Positions 1 through 6,998 are shown, counted from the first letter of the stretch. The stretch is 7,188 nt of DNA from Porphyromonadaceae bacterium UBA7332 (GCA_002471225.1 DKPO01000025.1:21056-28243), one strand, 5' to 3'. The notes: generated from the letters alone by a model not told the origin. Program-made: numbers and translations.

Positions 1-17
1 AAGTCCCACTCCGGGTA
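1..17 (+). tRNA. 3' end of a tRNA, probably tRNA-Leu (5' part outside window)
   Basis: The first 17 bases read as the end of a tRNA: AAGT closes a T-loop, CCCAC is the 3' strand of the T-stem, TCCGGGT is the 3' strand of the acceptor stem and A17 is the discriminator base. The same 3' ending, TCAAGTCCCxCTCCGGGTA, is familiar from bacterial tRNA-Leu (for example the E. coli UAA isoacceptor), which is why I favour leucine. A complete CCA is not encoded after A17 (CAA follows). The anticodon lies outside the window, so the amino acid remains an inference. The hairpin that follows immediately fits a transcript ending after this tRNA. Confidence 0.72.
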
Positions 18-18
18 C

Positions 19-52
19 AAAAAAGCTTCAGATTCGTCTGGAGCTTTTTTTG
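19..52 (+). terminator. Rho-independent terminator of the tRNA unit
   Basis: The left arm at 19-32 (core AGCTTCAGA) and the right arm at 37-50 (core TCTGGAGCT) pair over 14 bp with one G-U pair. They enclose a TTCG tetraloop, and the right arm runs into a tract of seven T. The A-tract on the left arm mirrors the T-tract, so it may work in both directions. It separates the tRNA from the glycosidase gene downstream. Confidence 0.85.
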
Positions 53-90
53 TTTATATACGTATTTATCAGTCTTGAATATTAGTATAT

Positions 91-121
91 TTTAGAAATC
101 TAATTATTAGTTGTATATTTG
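91..121 (+). promoter_or_regulatory. Predicted Bacteroidota-type promoter for the GH20 gene
   Basis: TATATTTG at 114-121 matches the Bacteroidota -7 consensus TAnnTTTG at every fixed position. A weak -33 element, TTTA at 91-94 (consensus TTTG), lies 19 bases upstream, which is the usual spacing. Transcription would begin near 128 and leave a leader of about 68 bases before the ATG at 196. The region is very AT-rich, so a chance match is possible. No operator-like dyad is evident beside it. Confidence 0.5.
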
Positions 122-195
122 GTCACTTATATAGAACATTATTCAACTATACATTTATATAACCAATAAAATCTTAGAAACTGATAATATCACGT

Positions 196-1797
196 ATGAA
201 AAAATTTATTCTTTCATTGGGCTGTTTATGCTCATTCGTCTTCGCTTCGGCAACGTTGCCTACTGCAGAAACAGTAGTACTGCCTAAGCCGGCTTCGATT
301 ACTATCCAAGATGGATCATTCCAGATCGGAAATGTTCTGACCGCACATTTGAAAAAAGCAAAAAACGTAAATGCTTATCTAAAGCAAGGATTAAAAAGCA
401 ACTTTGGTGTTGAGTTGAAAAGCAGCTCAAAGAATCCGGGACTTCTTATTGATGTAAATCCAAAAGCAGATATCTCACCTGAAGGCTACTCTTTGAATAT
501 TACAAAAGATGGCATTCAGATATTGGCTTCTACGGAAGCGGGAGCTTTTTATGGAGTACAATCTTTGCTACAGTTAATGAAAGCAGGTAAAAATGGAAAT
601 ACTTTTCAATTAGCATGCCAGCAAGTGCAGGATGCTCCGAGATTCTCTTGGAGATCGTTTATGCTTGACGAAGCACGTTACTTCCATGGAGAAGATGAGG
701 TCTATAAACTATTGGATGTTATGGCCGAATTGAAAATGAATGTATTTCACTGGCATTTAACTGATGATGCAGGATGGCGTATTGAAATAAAAAAATATCC
801 GTTGCTAACAGAAGTAGGAGGTAAACGCAGAGATACGCAAATCGGTGGCTGGAATAGCGAAGAAACTATGGGTAAAGCTCATGAAGGTTTTTATACACAG
901 GCGCAAGTGAAAAAGATTCTTGCTTATGCAAAAGAAAGACATATAAAAGTTGTTCCAGAGATTGAGATGCCAGGTCACGCAAGTGCAGCGATCGCAGCTT
1001 ATCCCTGGTTAGGAACGAAAAATGAACAAATAGAGGTTCCTGTGAAGTTCGGGAAACACTATCATACATTTAATGTTATTGATCCGAAAGTAAAAGGATT
1101 TCTGAAAGACGTGGTAGCTGAAGTTATTGATTTATTTGATACTGATGTTATTCATATCGGAGGAGATGAAGTTCGTTTTACGCATTGGGAGGAAGATATG
1201 GCGATGAATACTTATAAAAATGAAAAAGGATTCAATTCGTTCATGGATATTCAAATCGAATTTACGAATGAGATGTCTCGTTTTATCGAGAAAAAAGGAT
1301 GCAGTATGATGGGTTGGAATGAGATTTTAGGTAAGAACCTTCATGCTTCTGACAATATTTCATTCGCAGAAACCTCGACATCGGTCGCTCCTAATGTAGT
1401 AGTTCAATACTGGTCCGGCGATATTAAGGATTTGGCAAAAGCTGCAGAGAAAGGTTATAAACTAGTGAACTCACATACAAGTGCAACTTATCTGGATTAT
1501 GGGCATAACCAAATCACGTTGAAATCAGCTTATTCTTTTAATCCGATTCCAAAAGGTATGCCGAAAGAAGCTGAAAAGAATATTGTAGGTTTAGGTTGTC
1601 AGATGTGGGGTGAGTGGACACCGACTATCCAGCGTGTTCATGAGCAGACGTTCCCGCGTATTGCAGCTTTGGCAGAGGTGGGTTGGACAGATTTGGATAA
1701 TAAAAACTATGACTGTTTTGTGAAACGTTTAAAACCACTTACTGAAGAATGGAAAGAGCGTGGAATTACAGTTTACCCATATGCTGAACTAGATTAA
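196..1797 (+). CDS. Secreted beta-N-acetylhexosaminidase, glycoside hydrolase family 20
   Basis: Exo-acting enzyme that removes terminal beta-linked GlcNAc or GalNAc by retaining, substrate-assisted catalysis. Residues 1-19 form a signal peptide (MKK, hydrophobic core, cleavage after ASA), so it works in the periplasm or outside. Residues about 27-145 look like the GH20b N-terminal domain, and about 150-500 form the TIM barrel. Diagnostic motifs are LDEARYF (R161, sugar-binding Arg), HWHLTDD at 185-191, PEIEMPGH at 254-261, and HIGGDE at 320-325 with the catalytic pair D324/E325. Y405-W406 and WGE at 471-473 line the sugar site. At 533 residues it stops just after the barrel, with no carbohydrate-binding module and no C-terminal sorting domain. 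Cys10 lacks a good lipobox, so I do not call a lipoprotein. It has its own promoter and terminator. Exact substrate (chitobiose, mucin or other glycan) cannot be read from the sequence. Confidence 0.96.
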   Translation: MKKFILSLGCLCSFVFASATLPTAETVVLPKPASITIQDGSFQIGNVLTAHLKKAKNVNAYLKQGLKSNFGVELKSSSKNPGLLIDVNPKADISPEGYSLNITKDGIQILASTEAGAFYGVQSLLQLMKAGKNGNTFQLACQQVQDAPRFSWRSFMLDEARYFHGEDEVYKLLDVMAELKMNVFHWHLTDDAGWRIEIKKYPLLTEVGGKRRDTQIGGWNSEETMGKAHEGFYTQAQVKKILAYAKERHIKVVPEIEMPGHASAAIAAYPWLGTKNEQIEVPVKFGKHYHTFNVIDPKVKGFLKDVVAEVIDLFDTDVIHIGGDEVRFTHWEEDMAMNTYKNEKGFNSFMDIQIEFTNEMSRFIEKKGCSMMGWNEILGKNLHASDNISFAETSTSVAPNVVVQYWSGDIKDLAKAAEKGYKLVNSHTSATYLDYGHNQITLKSAYSFNPIPKGMPKEAEKNIVGLGCQMWGEWTPTIQRVHEQTFPRIAALAEVGWTDLDNKNYDCFVKRLKPLTEEWKERGITVYPYAELD

Positions 1798-1812
1798 TAT
1801 AAAAAATACACG

Positions 1813-1850
1813 AAGGGCTATCTGATGAATTTTGGATAGCCCTTTTATTT
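1813..1850 (+). terminator. Rho-independent terminator of the GH20 gene
   Basis: AAGGGCTATC (1813-1822) pairs perfectly with GATAGCCCTT (1835-1844) around a 12-base loop, followed by a T-rich tail (TTTTATTT). It lies 15 bases after the stop codon. It should isolate the glycosidase from the regulator downstream. Confidence 0.9.
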
Positions 1851-1933
1851 TACTGTTGTATTTAGTAGCAACATTGCCTGATTTTTTATAACTTGCTTCA
1901 GTTAATCAGTAAAACAGTTCATTCAATTTTTTT

Positions 1934-2494
1934 ATGACTACCATTATTAAAACCATTAATTCATTATTCCCACTATCAGCCAATACAATTCAGTTATTGG
2001 AAAAGCATCTTACTTTGTGCCATTTTCCCAAGAAATATCAATTGATACAAGAAAATAAATATTGCAAATATGCCTATTTCATAGAAAAAGGCAGTACGCG
2101 CTCTTTTTGGTTGGTCGATGGTGAAGAGGTGACTACGTCTTTTAGTACAGAAGGAGGAATCGTTTTTAGTATGGATGAGCTCTATTATAATAAGATGAGT
2201 GAGGAATTTGTAGAAACATTGGAAGAAACGACAGCGTACCGTATCGCTATTTCTGATTTAAGAATGCTGTTTGAAACAAACCTCGAGTTGGCAAACTGGG
2301 GCAGAATTATTCATCAAAATGAATACAGGCGTATCCACCGTACGCATAAAGAGTGTTTTACGTTACCGGCAAAACAAAGATATGAAGCTTTTCAAGAGCA
2401 GTTTCCTGAGATTTGCCAAAAAGCTCAGTTGGGCTATATAGCTTCTTATTTGGGGATAACGCTATCAACATTAAGCCGATTGCGAGGGAAATAA
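1934..2494 (+). CDS. Crp/Fnr-family transcriptional regulator
   Basis: DNA-binding regulator of 186 residues, close to the usual ~190 of the short Bacteroidota members of this family. Residues about 8-115 have the cyclic-nucleotide-binding beta-roll pattern (IQENKYCKYAYFIEKGSTR, then a GEEVTTSFSTEGG segment). Residues about 145-186 hold a compact helix-turn-helix; the motif IASYLGITLSTLSRLR at 169-184 sits at the extreme C-terminus, as is typical. The arginine-containing phosphate-binding cassette of true cAMP receptors and the Fnr cysteine cluster are not visible, so the effector is unknown. It starts at the first ATG, 84 bases after the GH20 terminator, and I found no convincing promoter in that gap. 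It lies 98 bases upstream of the acyltransferase with no terminator between, so the two may be partly cotranscribed. Targets are unknown; the neighbouring acyltransferase is one candidate. Confidence 0.9.
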   Translation: MTTIIKTINSLFPLSANTIQLLEKHLTLCHFPKKYQLIQENKYCKYAYFIEKGSTRSFWLVDGEEVTTSFSTEGGIVFSMDELYYNKMSEEFVETLEETTAYRIAISDLRMLFETNLELANWGRIIHQNEYRRIHRTHKECFTLPAKQRYEAFQEQFPEICQKAQLGYIASYLGITLSTLSRLRGK

Positions 2495-2553
2495 ACGTAT
2501 AACTGGATATACATAATTTGATTTAGGACAAATTTTTTAAGGTTTTAATTGAT

Positions 2554-2561
2554 TTACTTTG
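2554..2561 (+). promoter_or_regulatory. Candidate -7 box for the acyltransferase gene
   Basis: TTACTTTG followed by CC matches seven of eight positions (five of the six fixed ones) of the Bacteroidota -7 element TAnnTTTG, with TTTTTT at 2533-2538 in the -33 region instead of a clear TTTG. Initiation would fall around 2568, about 25 bases before the ATG at 2593. It would let the acyltransferase be expressed independently of the regulator. Without a good -33 element the call is tentative. Confidence 0.42.
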
Positions 2562-2592
2562 CCTTAGAATCAATAATTTAATCAATCACAGT

Positions 2593-3729
2593 ATGCAAAA
2601 AGTTTCTACAGCCGCTTATTCGAACACAAAACCACACTATTTAATACTCGACGGACTACGTGGGGTTGCGGCTTTAATGGTTATCTGGTATCATATATTT
2701 GAAGGTTATGCAACCTCTCCATTTGATCAAAAATTTAATCACGGATATTTAGCTGTAGACTTCTTCTTTATATTATCTGGATTTGTTATAGGTTATGCTT
2801 ATGATGATCGCTGGAAGAAAATTACGAGCTGGGACTTTTTTAAACGGCGTTTGATTCGTCTTCAACCTATGATTATTCTGGGTGCTCTTTTTGGAGCCGC
2901 TTCTTTTTGTTTGCAAGGAAGTGTTCAATGGGATGGAACGAAAATTTCGTTATCGATGGTTATGCTTGCCACGCTTCTGACGATGTTTCTTATACCCGTT
3001 GCACCAGGCGCCGGTGGCGAAGTTCGGGGAAATGGGGAAATGTTCCCGTTGAACGGACCGAGTTGGTCATTATTTTTCGAATATATAGGATATGTAATGT
3101 ATGCTCTGTTTATTCGTCGTTTATCAACAAAAGCCTTGACCGTATTGGTTGTTTTGGCCGGAATAGGTTTAGCTACATTCTCATTCCTTAATATCTCAGG
3201 ATTCGGAAATCTCGGAGTGGGATGGTCGATTGGAAGTTATGGGTATATCGGAGGATTCCTCAGACTCCTGTTTTCTTTCACTATGGGTTTATTGATTTCT
3301 CGTAAATTCAAGCCTGTAAAGATTAAAGGCTCATTTCTGATTTGTGCATTATCGGTGATAGTATTGATGTCAATCCCTTATGTTGGTGGACAAAATGCAA
3401 TGTGGATGAACTGTCTGTATGATTCAGTTTGTATCATTCTTATTTTTCCGGTCTTGGTTTATATCGGAGCATCCGGAGATGTTACTGACCCCAATTCTGC
3501 AAAGTTATATACATTCTTAGGAGATTTGTCTTATCCGCTTTATATTATCCATTATCCGTTAATGTACCTATTCTACTCATGGTTATGGACGAATAAGCTG
3601 ACTTTTGCGCAGACATGGCCTGTTGCAATCGCTATGTTCTTTGGAAGTGTTGCTTTGGGCTACGCTTCACTGAAACTATATGACGAACCGGTAAGAAGAT
3701 GGCTTACTAAAAAGTTTTTGACAAAATAA
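2593..3729 (+). CDS. Integral-membrane acyltransferase, family 3 (OafA-like)
   Basis: Multi-pass inner-membrane protein of 378 residues that probably transfers an acyl group, usually acetyl, onto a sugar of an extracytoplasmic or lipid-linked glycan. The family signature is complete: LDGLRGVAALMVIWYH at 19-34 with R23 and the essential-type His34; VDFFFILSGF at 55-64; RRLIRLQP at 85-92; GPSWSLFFE at 155-163; and a C-terminal YDEPVRRWL. About ten hydrophobic segments are spread along the chain. A glycine-rich stretch just before the GPSWS motif probably forms an external loop. There is no SGNH esterase fusion, so this is the short form of the family. The acceptor cannot be told from sequence: surface polysaccharide O-antigen-like chains, exopolysaccharide or another glycan are all possible. 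It follows a Crp/Fnr regulator in the same direction and is closed by a long inverted repeat. Confidence 0.93.
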   Translation: MQKVSTAAYSNTKPHYLILDGLRGVAALMVIWYHIFEGYATSPFDQKFNHGYLAVDFFFILSGFVIGYAYDDRWKKITSWDFFKRRLIRLQPMIILGALFGAASFCLQGSVQWDGTKISLSMVMLATLLTMFLIPVAPGAGGEVRGNGEMFPLNGPSWSLFFEYIGYVMYALFIRRLSTKALTVLVVLAGIGLATFSFLNISGFGNLGVGWSIGSYGYIGGFLRLLFSFTMGLLISRKFKPVKIKGSFLICALSVIVLMSIPYVGGQNAMWMNCLYDSVCIILIFPVLVYIGASGDVTDPNSAKLYTFLGDLSYPLYIIHYPLMYLFYSWLWTNKLTFAQTWPVAIAMFFGSVALGYASLKLYDEPVRRWLTKKFLTK

Positions 3730-3762
3730 TAGCTGGATAATTACTATATTACTGCTAAATTT

Positions 3763-3806
3763 GTAATCGAGGTAGTCGAAAAACATTTTTCGGCTACTTC
3801 GATTAC
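3763..3806 (+). terminator. 21-bp inverted repeat after the acyltransferase, probable terminator
   Basis: Arms 3763-3783 (starts GTAATCGAGGTAG) and 3786-3806 (ends CTACTTCGATTAC) pair over 21 positions with only two G-U pairs and a 2-base turn; in RNA the loop opens to about four bases. It begins 33 bases after the acyltransferase stop codon. Unlike the other terminators here, its T-run lies inside the stem and only CTGTTTCTG follows. Termination is therefore likely but less certain, and a mobile or processing element is an alternative. Confidence 0.6.
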
Positions 3807-3818
3807 CTGTTTCTGTAA

Positions 3819-3839
3819 GGATCTCCTTTGAGGGAATCC
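3819..3839 (+). other. Small hairpin in the leader of the GH84 gene
   Basis: GGATCTCC at 3819-3826 and GGGAATCC at 3832-3839 can form an eight-position stem with one mismatch and one G-U pair around the loop TTTGA. It sits about 40 bases before the GH84 start codon. The only -7-like TTTG in this gap lies in its loop and lacks the TA half, so I could not place a promoter for GH84. The hairpin may be incidental. Confidence 0.25.
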
Positions 3840-3877
3840 CGTAAGATTAGAGATATCACACACTAAATAATTATAAT

Positions 3878-6427
3878 ATGAAGAAAGTAAGAACTAAGAT
3901 GATTCTGTTCGCAGCTTTAGCCCTTTCGTTGGGTACATTGCATGCACAAGAAACAGAATTTGATCTAAGCTCTCAAAGATCCGAGTCACAAGATGTGAAT
4001 AAAGTCCCGGGAATGAAGATTGATCATAATGGATTGATCATAAACCCACAACCTCATTCACTGAATCGAATTGAGGGAAAACAGTTGAATGCATCGAATG
4101 GATTTTCATTGAAAGATAAACAAAAAGCTTTTGAAGGTGATTTGTCTTTCCTGACCATGGCAAAAAAAGGAACGCCTGTAACCATTGATTTCGGAGCTAA
4201 AATAGCAGCTAAGAAAGGCGTGAAAAATGTTTCAGGAGCTTATTTGCTTACCATTAACGATAAAGGAATTGAAATTATCGGTTTTGATGATAAAGGTGCT
4301 TTCTATGGTATTCAGACACTTCGTCAGATTCTTGAAAGTCCTGTTTCAAAAGATGGAATATTGCCTCAATTGGTAATCAATGATTATCCGGATATGAAAT
4401 ACCGAGGTATTGTAGAAGGTTTTTATGGTCCTCCATGGTCGCATGAGGTTCGTTTGTCATTGATTGATTTTTATGGCAAATTCAAGATGAACAGTTATTT
4501 GTATGGTCCGAAAGATGATCATTATCATAGCTCGCCAAACTGGAGACTACCGTATCCTGAGAACGAAGCAAAAAACATTAAAGAACTGGTAGATGCATGT
4601 AATCGCAATCGTGTAGATTTTATCTGGGCTATTCATCCGGGTAAAGATATAAAGTGGAACGAAGAAGATTACCAAAACTTATTGAATAAGTTTGATATGA
4701 TGTATGATCTTGGTGTGCGTTCTTTTGCTATTTTCTTTGATGATATTGAGGGTGAGGGAACAAATCCTGTAAAACAGACTGAATTATTGAATCGTCTTAA
4801 TAAAGATTTCGTAGAAGCAAAAGGTAACATTTCATCATTGGTTATGTGTCCGACAGACTACTCCAAACTGTGGGCGAACCCTACTGAAAAAGGAAGTCTT
4901 GTTACTTTTGGTAACACGCTTGATAAATCAATCGATATGTTCTGGACAGGAGATGTTGTATGTAGTGACCTTACAAAAGAAACTATGGATTGGTTTAACT
5001 CACGCGTGAAGCGTCCGGGTTATTTTTGGTGGAACTATCCTGTGACTGATTATGTACGCCATATAATTATGCAAGGTCCTGTCTATGGATTGGATACATC
5101 TCTTACTCCGGATGATATCGTAGGTTTAGCAAGTAACCCGATGGAGCATGGTGAAGCATCAAAATTAGCACTTTACAGTGTGGCTGATTATACATGGAAT
5201 GTCAGCGGTTACAATCCGATCGATAGTTGGGAAAGGGGGTTGGCAGAAATTACACCTGAGGCAAAAGAGGCTTACCGCACATTTGCTATTCACTCTTGTG
5301 ATACCGAAACAGGTTACCGTCGTGCTGAATCCTGGGAAACACAAACTTTCCGTATCAATAATTTTACAGAACAACAATTTAAAGATCTGTATAATGAATT
5401 TGGGAAAGTAGAGAAAGTTTCTGATCAAATGGAAGCAGAGTGTGAAAACGAATTGCTTATGAAAGAGTTGCGTCCATGGTTAGCTGAATTTACTAAACTT
5501 GGAACAAGAGGAAAGAAAGCTCTTGATTTAATCAAGATTTCTCAATCGGGAGATAATGCGGCATTCTGGGATGCTTATGTAGCAAATCTTATGGATGAAG
5601 AACAACGTAAAGCTTATAACGAGCATAAATCAGGAACGATGAAATTGCAGCCATTCTATGAAAATGCAATGGATGATATGGTTTTTGATTTTTATTCAAA
5701 GCTTACAGGCGAAGTTCCTCAAATTTATTTGGGTGTAGGCTCATTTAATAATCTGGGGACCATTCTGAGCAAACAAATGTTTGACAATGATTCGACGACT
5801 CATTACACATCAGGTTTAGCGCAGAAGACCGATAACTGGATTGGTGCAGATCTTCGTACAGTGAGAGATGTTTCAGAAATTCTGATTCTTCAGGGTAGAA
5901 ATTCAGTGGATGACGTGGACTATTTTGATAATACAATCCTTGAATATTCAGCAGATGGTAAGGCGTGGACAGCTTTGACAGATTCGTTGGAAAAACAATA
6001 TATCATTAAATGGACTGGTGAACCTGTAAAAGCTCGCTACGTTCGAATTCGTAAGTTACCATCAGCTAAAAAAAGCTGGGCTGCTGTTCGTGTTTTTGAT
6101 GTAAATCCCGTAAAATTGGAAAATTTAGGCTTTAATGTTGAAGCATCGGATATGCAAAAAGTACTTTATGCTTTTGATAAGAATCCGACTACAGCATATA
6201 AAGCAGATGGTCAGTTGAGCTTTGGTATTAAATCAGGGGCAAAAGTATGTACGATTCTTGCTAAATTGCATAAAGGGGAGCTTGTTGTTAAGCAATTATC
6301 AGCAGACAATAAAGTATTATCAGAAGAGCGCTTTGATAAATCTTATGTGAACTTCGGATTAGATGCTAAAACAAAAACCATAGTTGTTGAAGGAAATGCC
6401 GATATCTTTGAGGTGATTTTTCAATAA
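3878..6427 (+). CDS. Secreted GH84 beta-N-acetylglucosaminidase (O-GlcNAcase family) with C-terminal discoidin-like modules
   Basis: Retaining exo-enzyme that hydrolyses beta-linked GlcNAc using the substrate acetamido group. Residues 1-23 are a signal peptide (cleavage after LHA). About 49-165 is the N-terminal alpha/beta domain, 172-455 the catalytic barrel, 456-615 a helical region, 620-744 an F5/8-type (CBM32-like) beta-sandwich, and 755-849 a further beta-rich domain. From memory of B. thetaiotaomicron BtGH84, every active-site residue is matched: EGFYG at 180-184, K212, the catalytic pair D288/D289 (D242/D243 there), Y328, W384 and N386 in WWNYPVTDY, D391 and N420. At 849 residues it is about 110 longer than BtGH84, mostly at the C-terminus. 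It has a strong terminator after it but no clear promoter before it. With the GH20 enzyme it probably trims mucin-type or other GlcNAc-capped glycans. Activity on O-GlcNAc protein is family knowledge, not proof of the natural substrate. Confidence 0.96.
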   Translation: MKKVRTKMILFAALALSLGTLHAQETEFDLSSQRSESQDVNKVPGMKIDHNGLIINPQPHSLNRIEGKQLNASNGFSLKDKQKAFEGDLSFLTMAKKGTPVTIDFGAKIAAKKGVKNVSGAYLLTINDKGIEIIGFDDKGAFYGIQTLRQILESPVSKDGILPQLVINDYPDMKYRGIVEGFYGPPWSHEVRLSLIDFYGKFKMNSYLYGPKDDHYHSSPNWRLPYPENEAKNIKELVDACNRNRVDFIWAIHPGKDIKWNEEDYQNLLNKFDMMYDLGVRSFAIFFDDIEGEGTNPVKQTELLNRLNKDFVEAKGNISSLVMCPTDYSKLWANPTEKGSLVTFGNTLDKSIDMFWTGDVVCSDLTKETMDWFNSRVKRPGYFWWNYPVTDYVRHIIMQGPVYGLDTSLTPDDIVGLASNPMEHGEASKLALYSVADYTWNVSGYNPIDSWERGLAEITPEAKEAYRTFAIHSCDTETGYRRAESWETQTFRINNFTEQQFKDLYNEFGKVEKVSDQMEAECENELLMKELRPWLAEFTKLGTRGKKALDLIKISQSGDNAAFWDAYVANLMDEEQRKAYNEHKSGTMKLQPFYENAMDDMVFDFYSKLTGEVPQIYLGVGSFNNLGTILSKQMFDNDSTTHYTSGLAQKTDNWIGADLRTVRDVSEILILQGRNSVDDVDYFDNTILEYSADGKAWTALTDSLEKQYIIKWTGEPVKARYVRIRKLPSAKKSWAAVRVFDVNPVKLENLGFNVEASDMQKVLYAFDKNPTTAYKADGQLSFGIKSGAKVCTILAKLHKGELVVKQLSADNKVLSEERFDKSYVNFGLDAKTKTIVVEGNADIFEVIFQ

Positions 6428-6454
6428 GGTAATTTGTTAAATAATAGATAAATG

Positions 6455-6495
6455 GGAGTCAAATTCGGATTAATTCCGGATTTGGCTCCTTTTTT
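6455..6495 (+). terminator. Rho-independent terminator of the GH84 gene
   Basis: Arms 6455-6469 (GGAGTCAAATTCGGA) and 6475-6489 (TCCGGATTTGGCTCC) pair over 15 positions with two G-U pairs around the loop TTAAT, followed by six T. It starts 27 bases after the stop codon. It is the clearest terminator in the window and ends the coding part of it. Confidence 0.93.
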
Positions 6496-6499
6496 AATT

Positions 6500-6611
6500 A
6501 TGGCAATTGAATGAATTGCCATACCAATTGCCATGCGAATTGCAATAGTATAAGTCTTTGTTTAGTAGCCGTATAGTGGCTTTTTTTGAGGGTATTGCAA
6601 TATGGCAATTG
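6500..6611. repeat. ATGGCAATT / AATTGCCAT repeat cluster with cruciform potential
   Basis: The 9-mer ATGGCAATT occurs at 6500-6508 and 6602-6610. Its complement AATTGCCAT occurs at 6514-6522 and 6526-6534, with a variant AATTGCAAT at 6538-6546. The last three are spaced exactly 12 bases apart. The first copy and 6514-6522 form a 9-bp hairpin with a 5-base loop. Alternatively 6525-6534 pairs with 6602-6611 (10 bp) and 6539-6547 with 6593-6601 (9 bp), giving a long bulged stem. The loop of that stem holds a weak AGCC/GGCT hairpin (6567-6581) followed by T7. No gene overlaps it. Function unknown. Confidence 0.75.
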
Positions 6612-6664
6612 AAAAACGAAATAATAGGAGGAAAGATGTGGAATGAATAAGTAAGACTAAATTA

Positions 6665-6771
6665 GGTGACAATTGATATTGATTGGTGACAATTGAGTGA
6701 CAATTGAAAATAGGGTAATTGTCACACTTAATGTGTTGATAAATAGATGATTATATAATAGGTGACAATTG
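6665..6771. repeat. TGACAATTG repeat cluster, four direct copies and one inverted
   Basis: GGTGACAATTG is present at 6665-6675, 6685-6695 and 6761-6771, with AGTGACAATTG at 6696-6706. The inverted form AATTGTCAC is at 6717-6725. The first three copies are 20 and 11 bases apart, roughly whole helical turns. The core differs by one base from the TGGCAATTG core of the cluster just upstream, so the two may share an origin. The palindrome CAATTG is embedded in each direct copy. No credible ORF uses this stretch, and the role is unknown. Confidence 0.75.
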
Positions 6772-6821
6772 TGGTAATTCAAAATACAAAACTCAGGGTA
6801 GAAGTTATAGGTATATTTCTC

Positions 6822-6863
6822 AAAAGAAACGGTATATCTCTGAAAAGATACGCCGTTTCTTTT
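6822..6863. repeat. Hairpin with 11-bp perfect outer stem inside the array
   Basis: AAAAGAAACGG at 6822-6832 is the exact complement of CCGTTTCTTTT at 6853-6863. Inside, TATCT (6835-6839) pairs with AGATA (6846-6850) across a 2x2 internal loop. A short T-run follows, so it could act as a terminator on the + strand, and the A-run at the left permits the same on the - strand. Confidence 0.7.
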
Positions 6864-6865
6864 TG

Positions 6866-6903
6866 AAGATATACGGTAAGTTTGGAAAGATATACCGTAT
6901 CTT
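6866..6903. repeat. Imperfect hairpin of GATATAC-type units
   Basis: TACGGTA (6872-6878) pairs perfectly with TACCGTA (6893-6899), extended by one A-T pair. An alternative register pairs AAGATA (6866-6871) with TATCTT (6898-6903) and CGGTA (6874-6878) with TACCG (6893-6897) across a 2-base bulge. TTTT follows the right arm. It is built from two consecutive units of the 22-bp array. Confidence 0.55.
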
Positions 6904-6955
6904 TTTCGGGTAATACAGATGTATTTTCCCTCAAAAACAAACGTATTTCGACAAC

Positions 6956-6998
6956 AAAACGAACGTATTTGGAGAAAACGAAATACGTTCGTTTTCTC
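6956..6998. repeat. Two mutually exclusive perfect hairpins sharing an arm
   Basis: AAAACGAACGTATTT (6956-6970) is the exact complement of AAATACGTTCGTTTT (6981-6995), a 15-bp stem with a 10-base loop. Overlapping it, GAGAAAACGAA (6972-6982) is the exact complement of TTCGTTTTCTC (6988-6998), an 11-bp stem with a 5-base loop. Both need 6988-6995, so only one can form at a time. A near-copy of the shared arm, AAATGCGTTCGTTTTC, lies 22 bases on at 7003-7018 and could also compete. Confidence 0.75.

Noticed and set aside
1..195. tRNA 3' end as an integration site of a mobile element
   Set aside because: No integrase, no second copy of the tRNA end as a direct repeat, and no abrupt composition change in the window.
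205..255. Lipoprotein signal with Cys10 in the GH20 enzyme
   Set aside because: The residues before Cys10 (SLG) do not fit a lipobox and the hydrophobic core continues past it to a normal ASA cleavage site.
866..1069. Antisense and out-of-frame open frames inside the GH20, acyltransferase and GH84 genes
   Set aside because: They lie wholly within well-supported genes, encode no recognisable domain, and are shadows of the main reading frames.
6626..6650. AGGAGG followed by ATG and a four-codon frame (MWNE, stop)
   Set aside because: A strong Shine-Dalgarno sequence is not typical for this phylum, and four codons with no downstream gene in the window cannot be supported as a leader peptide.
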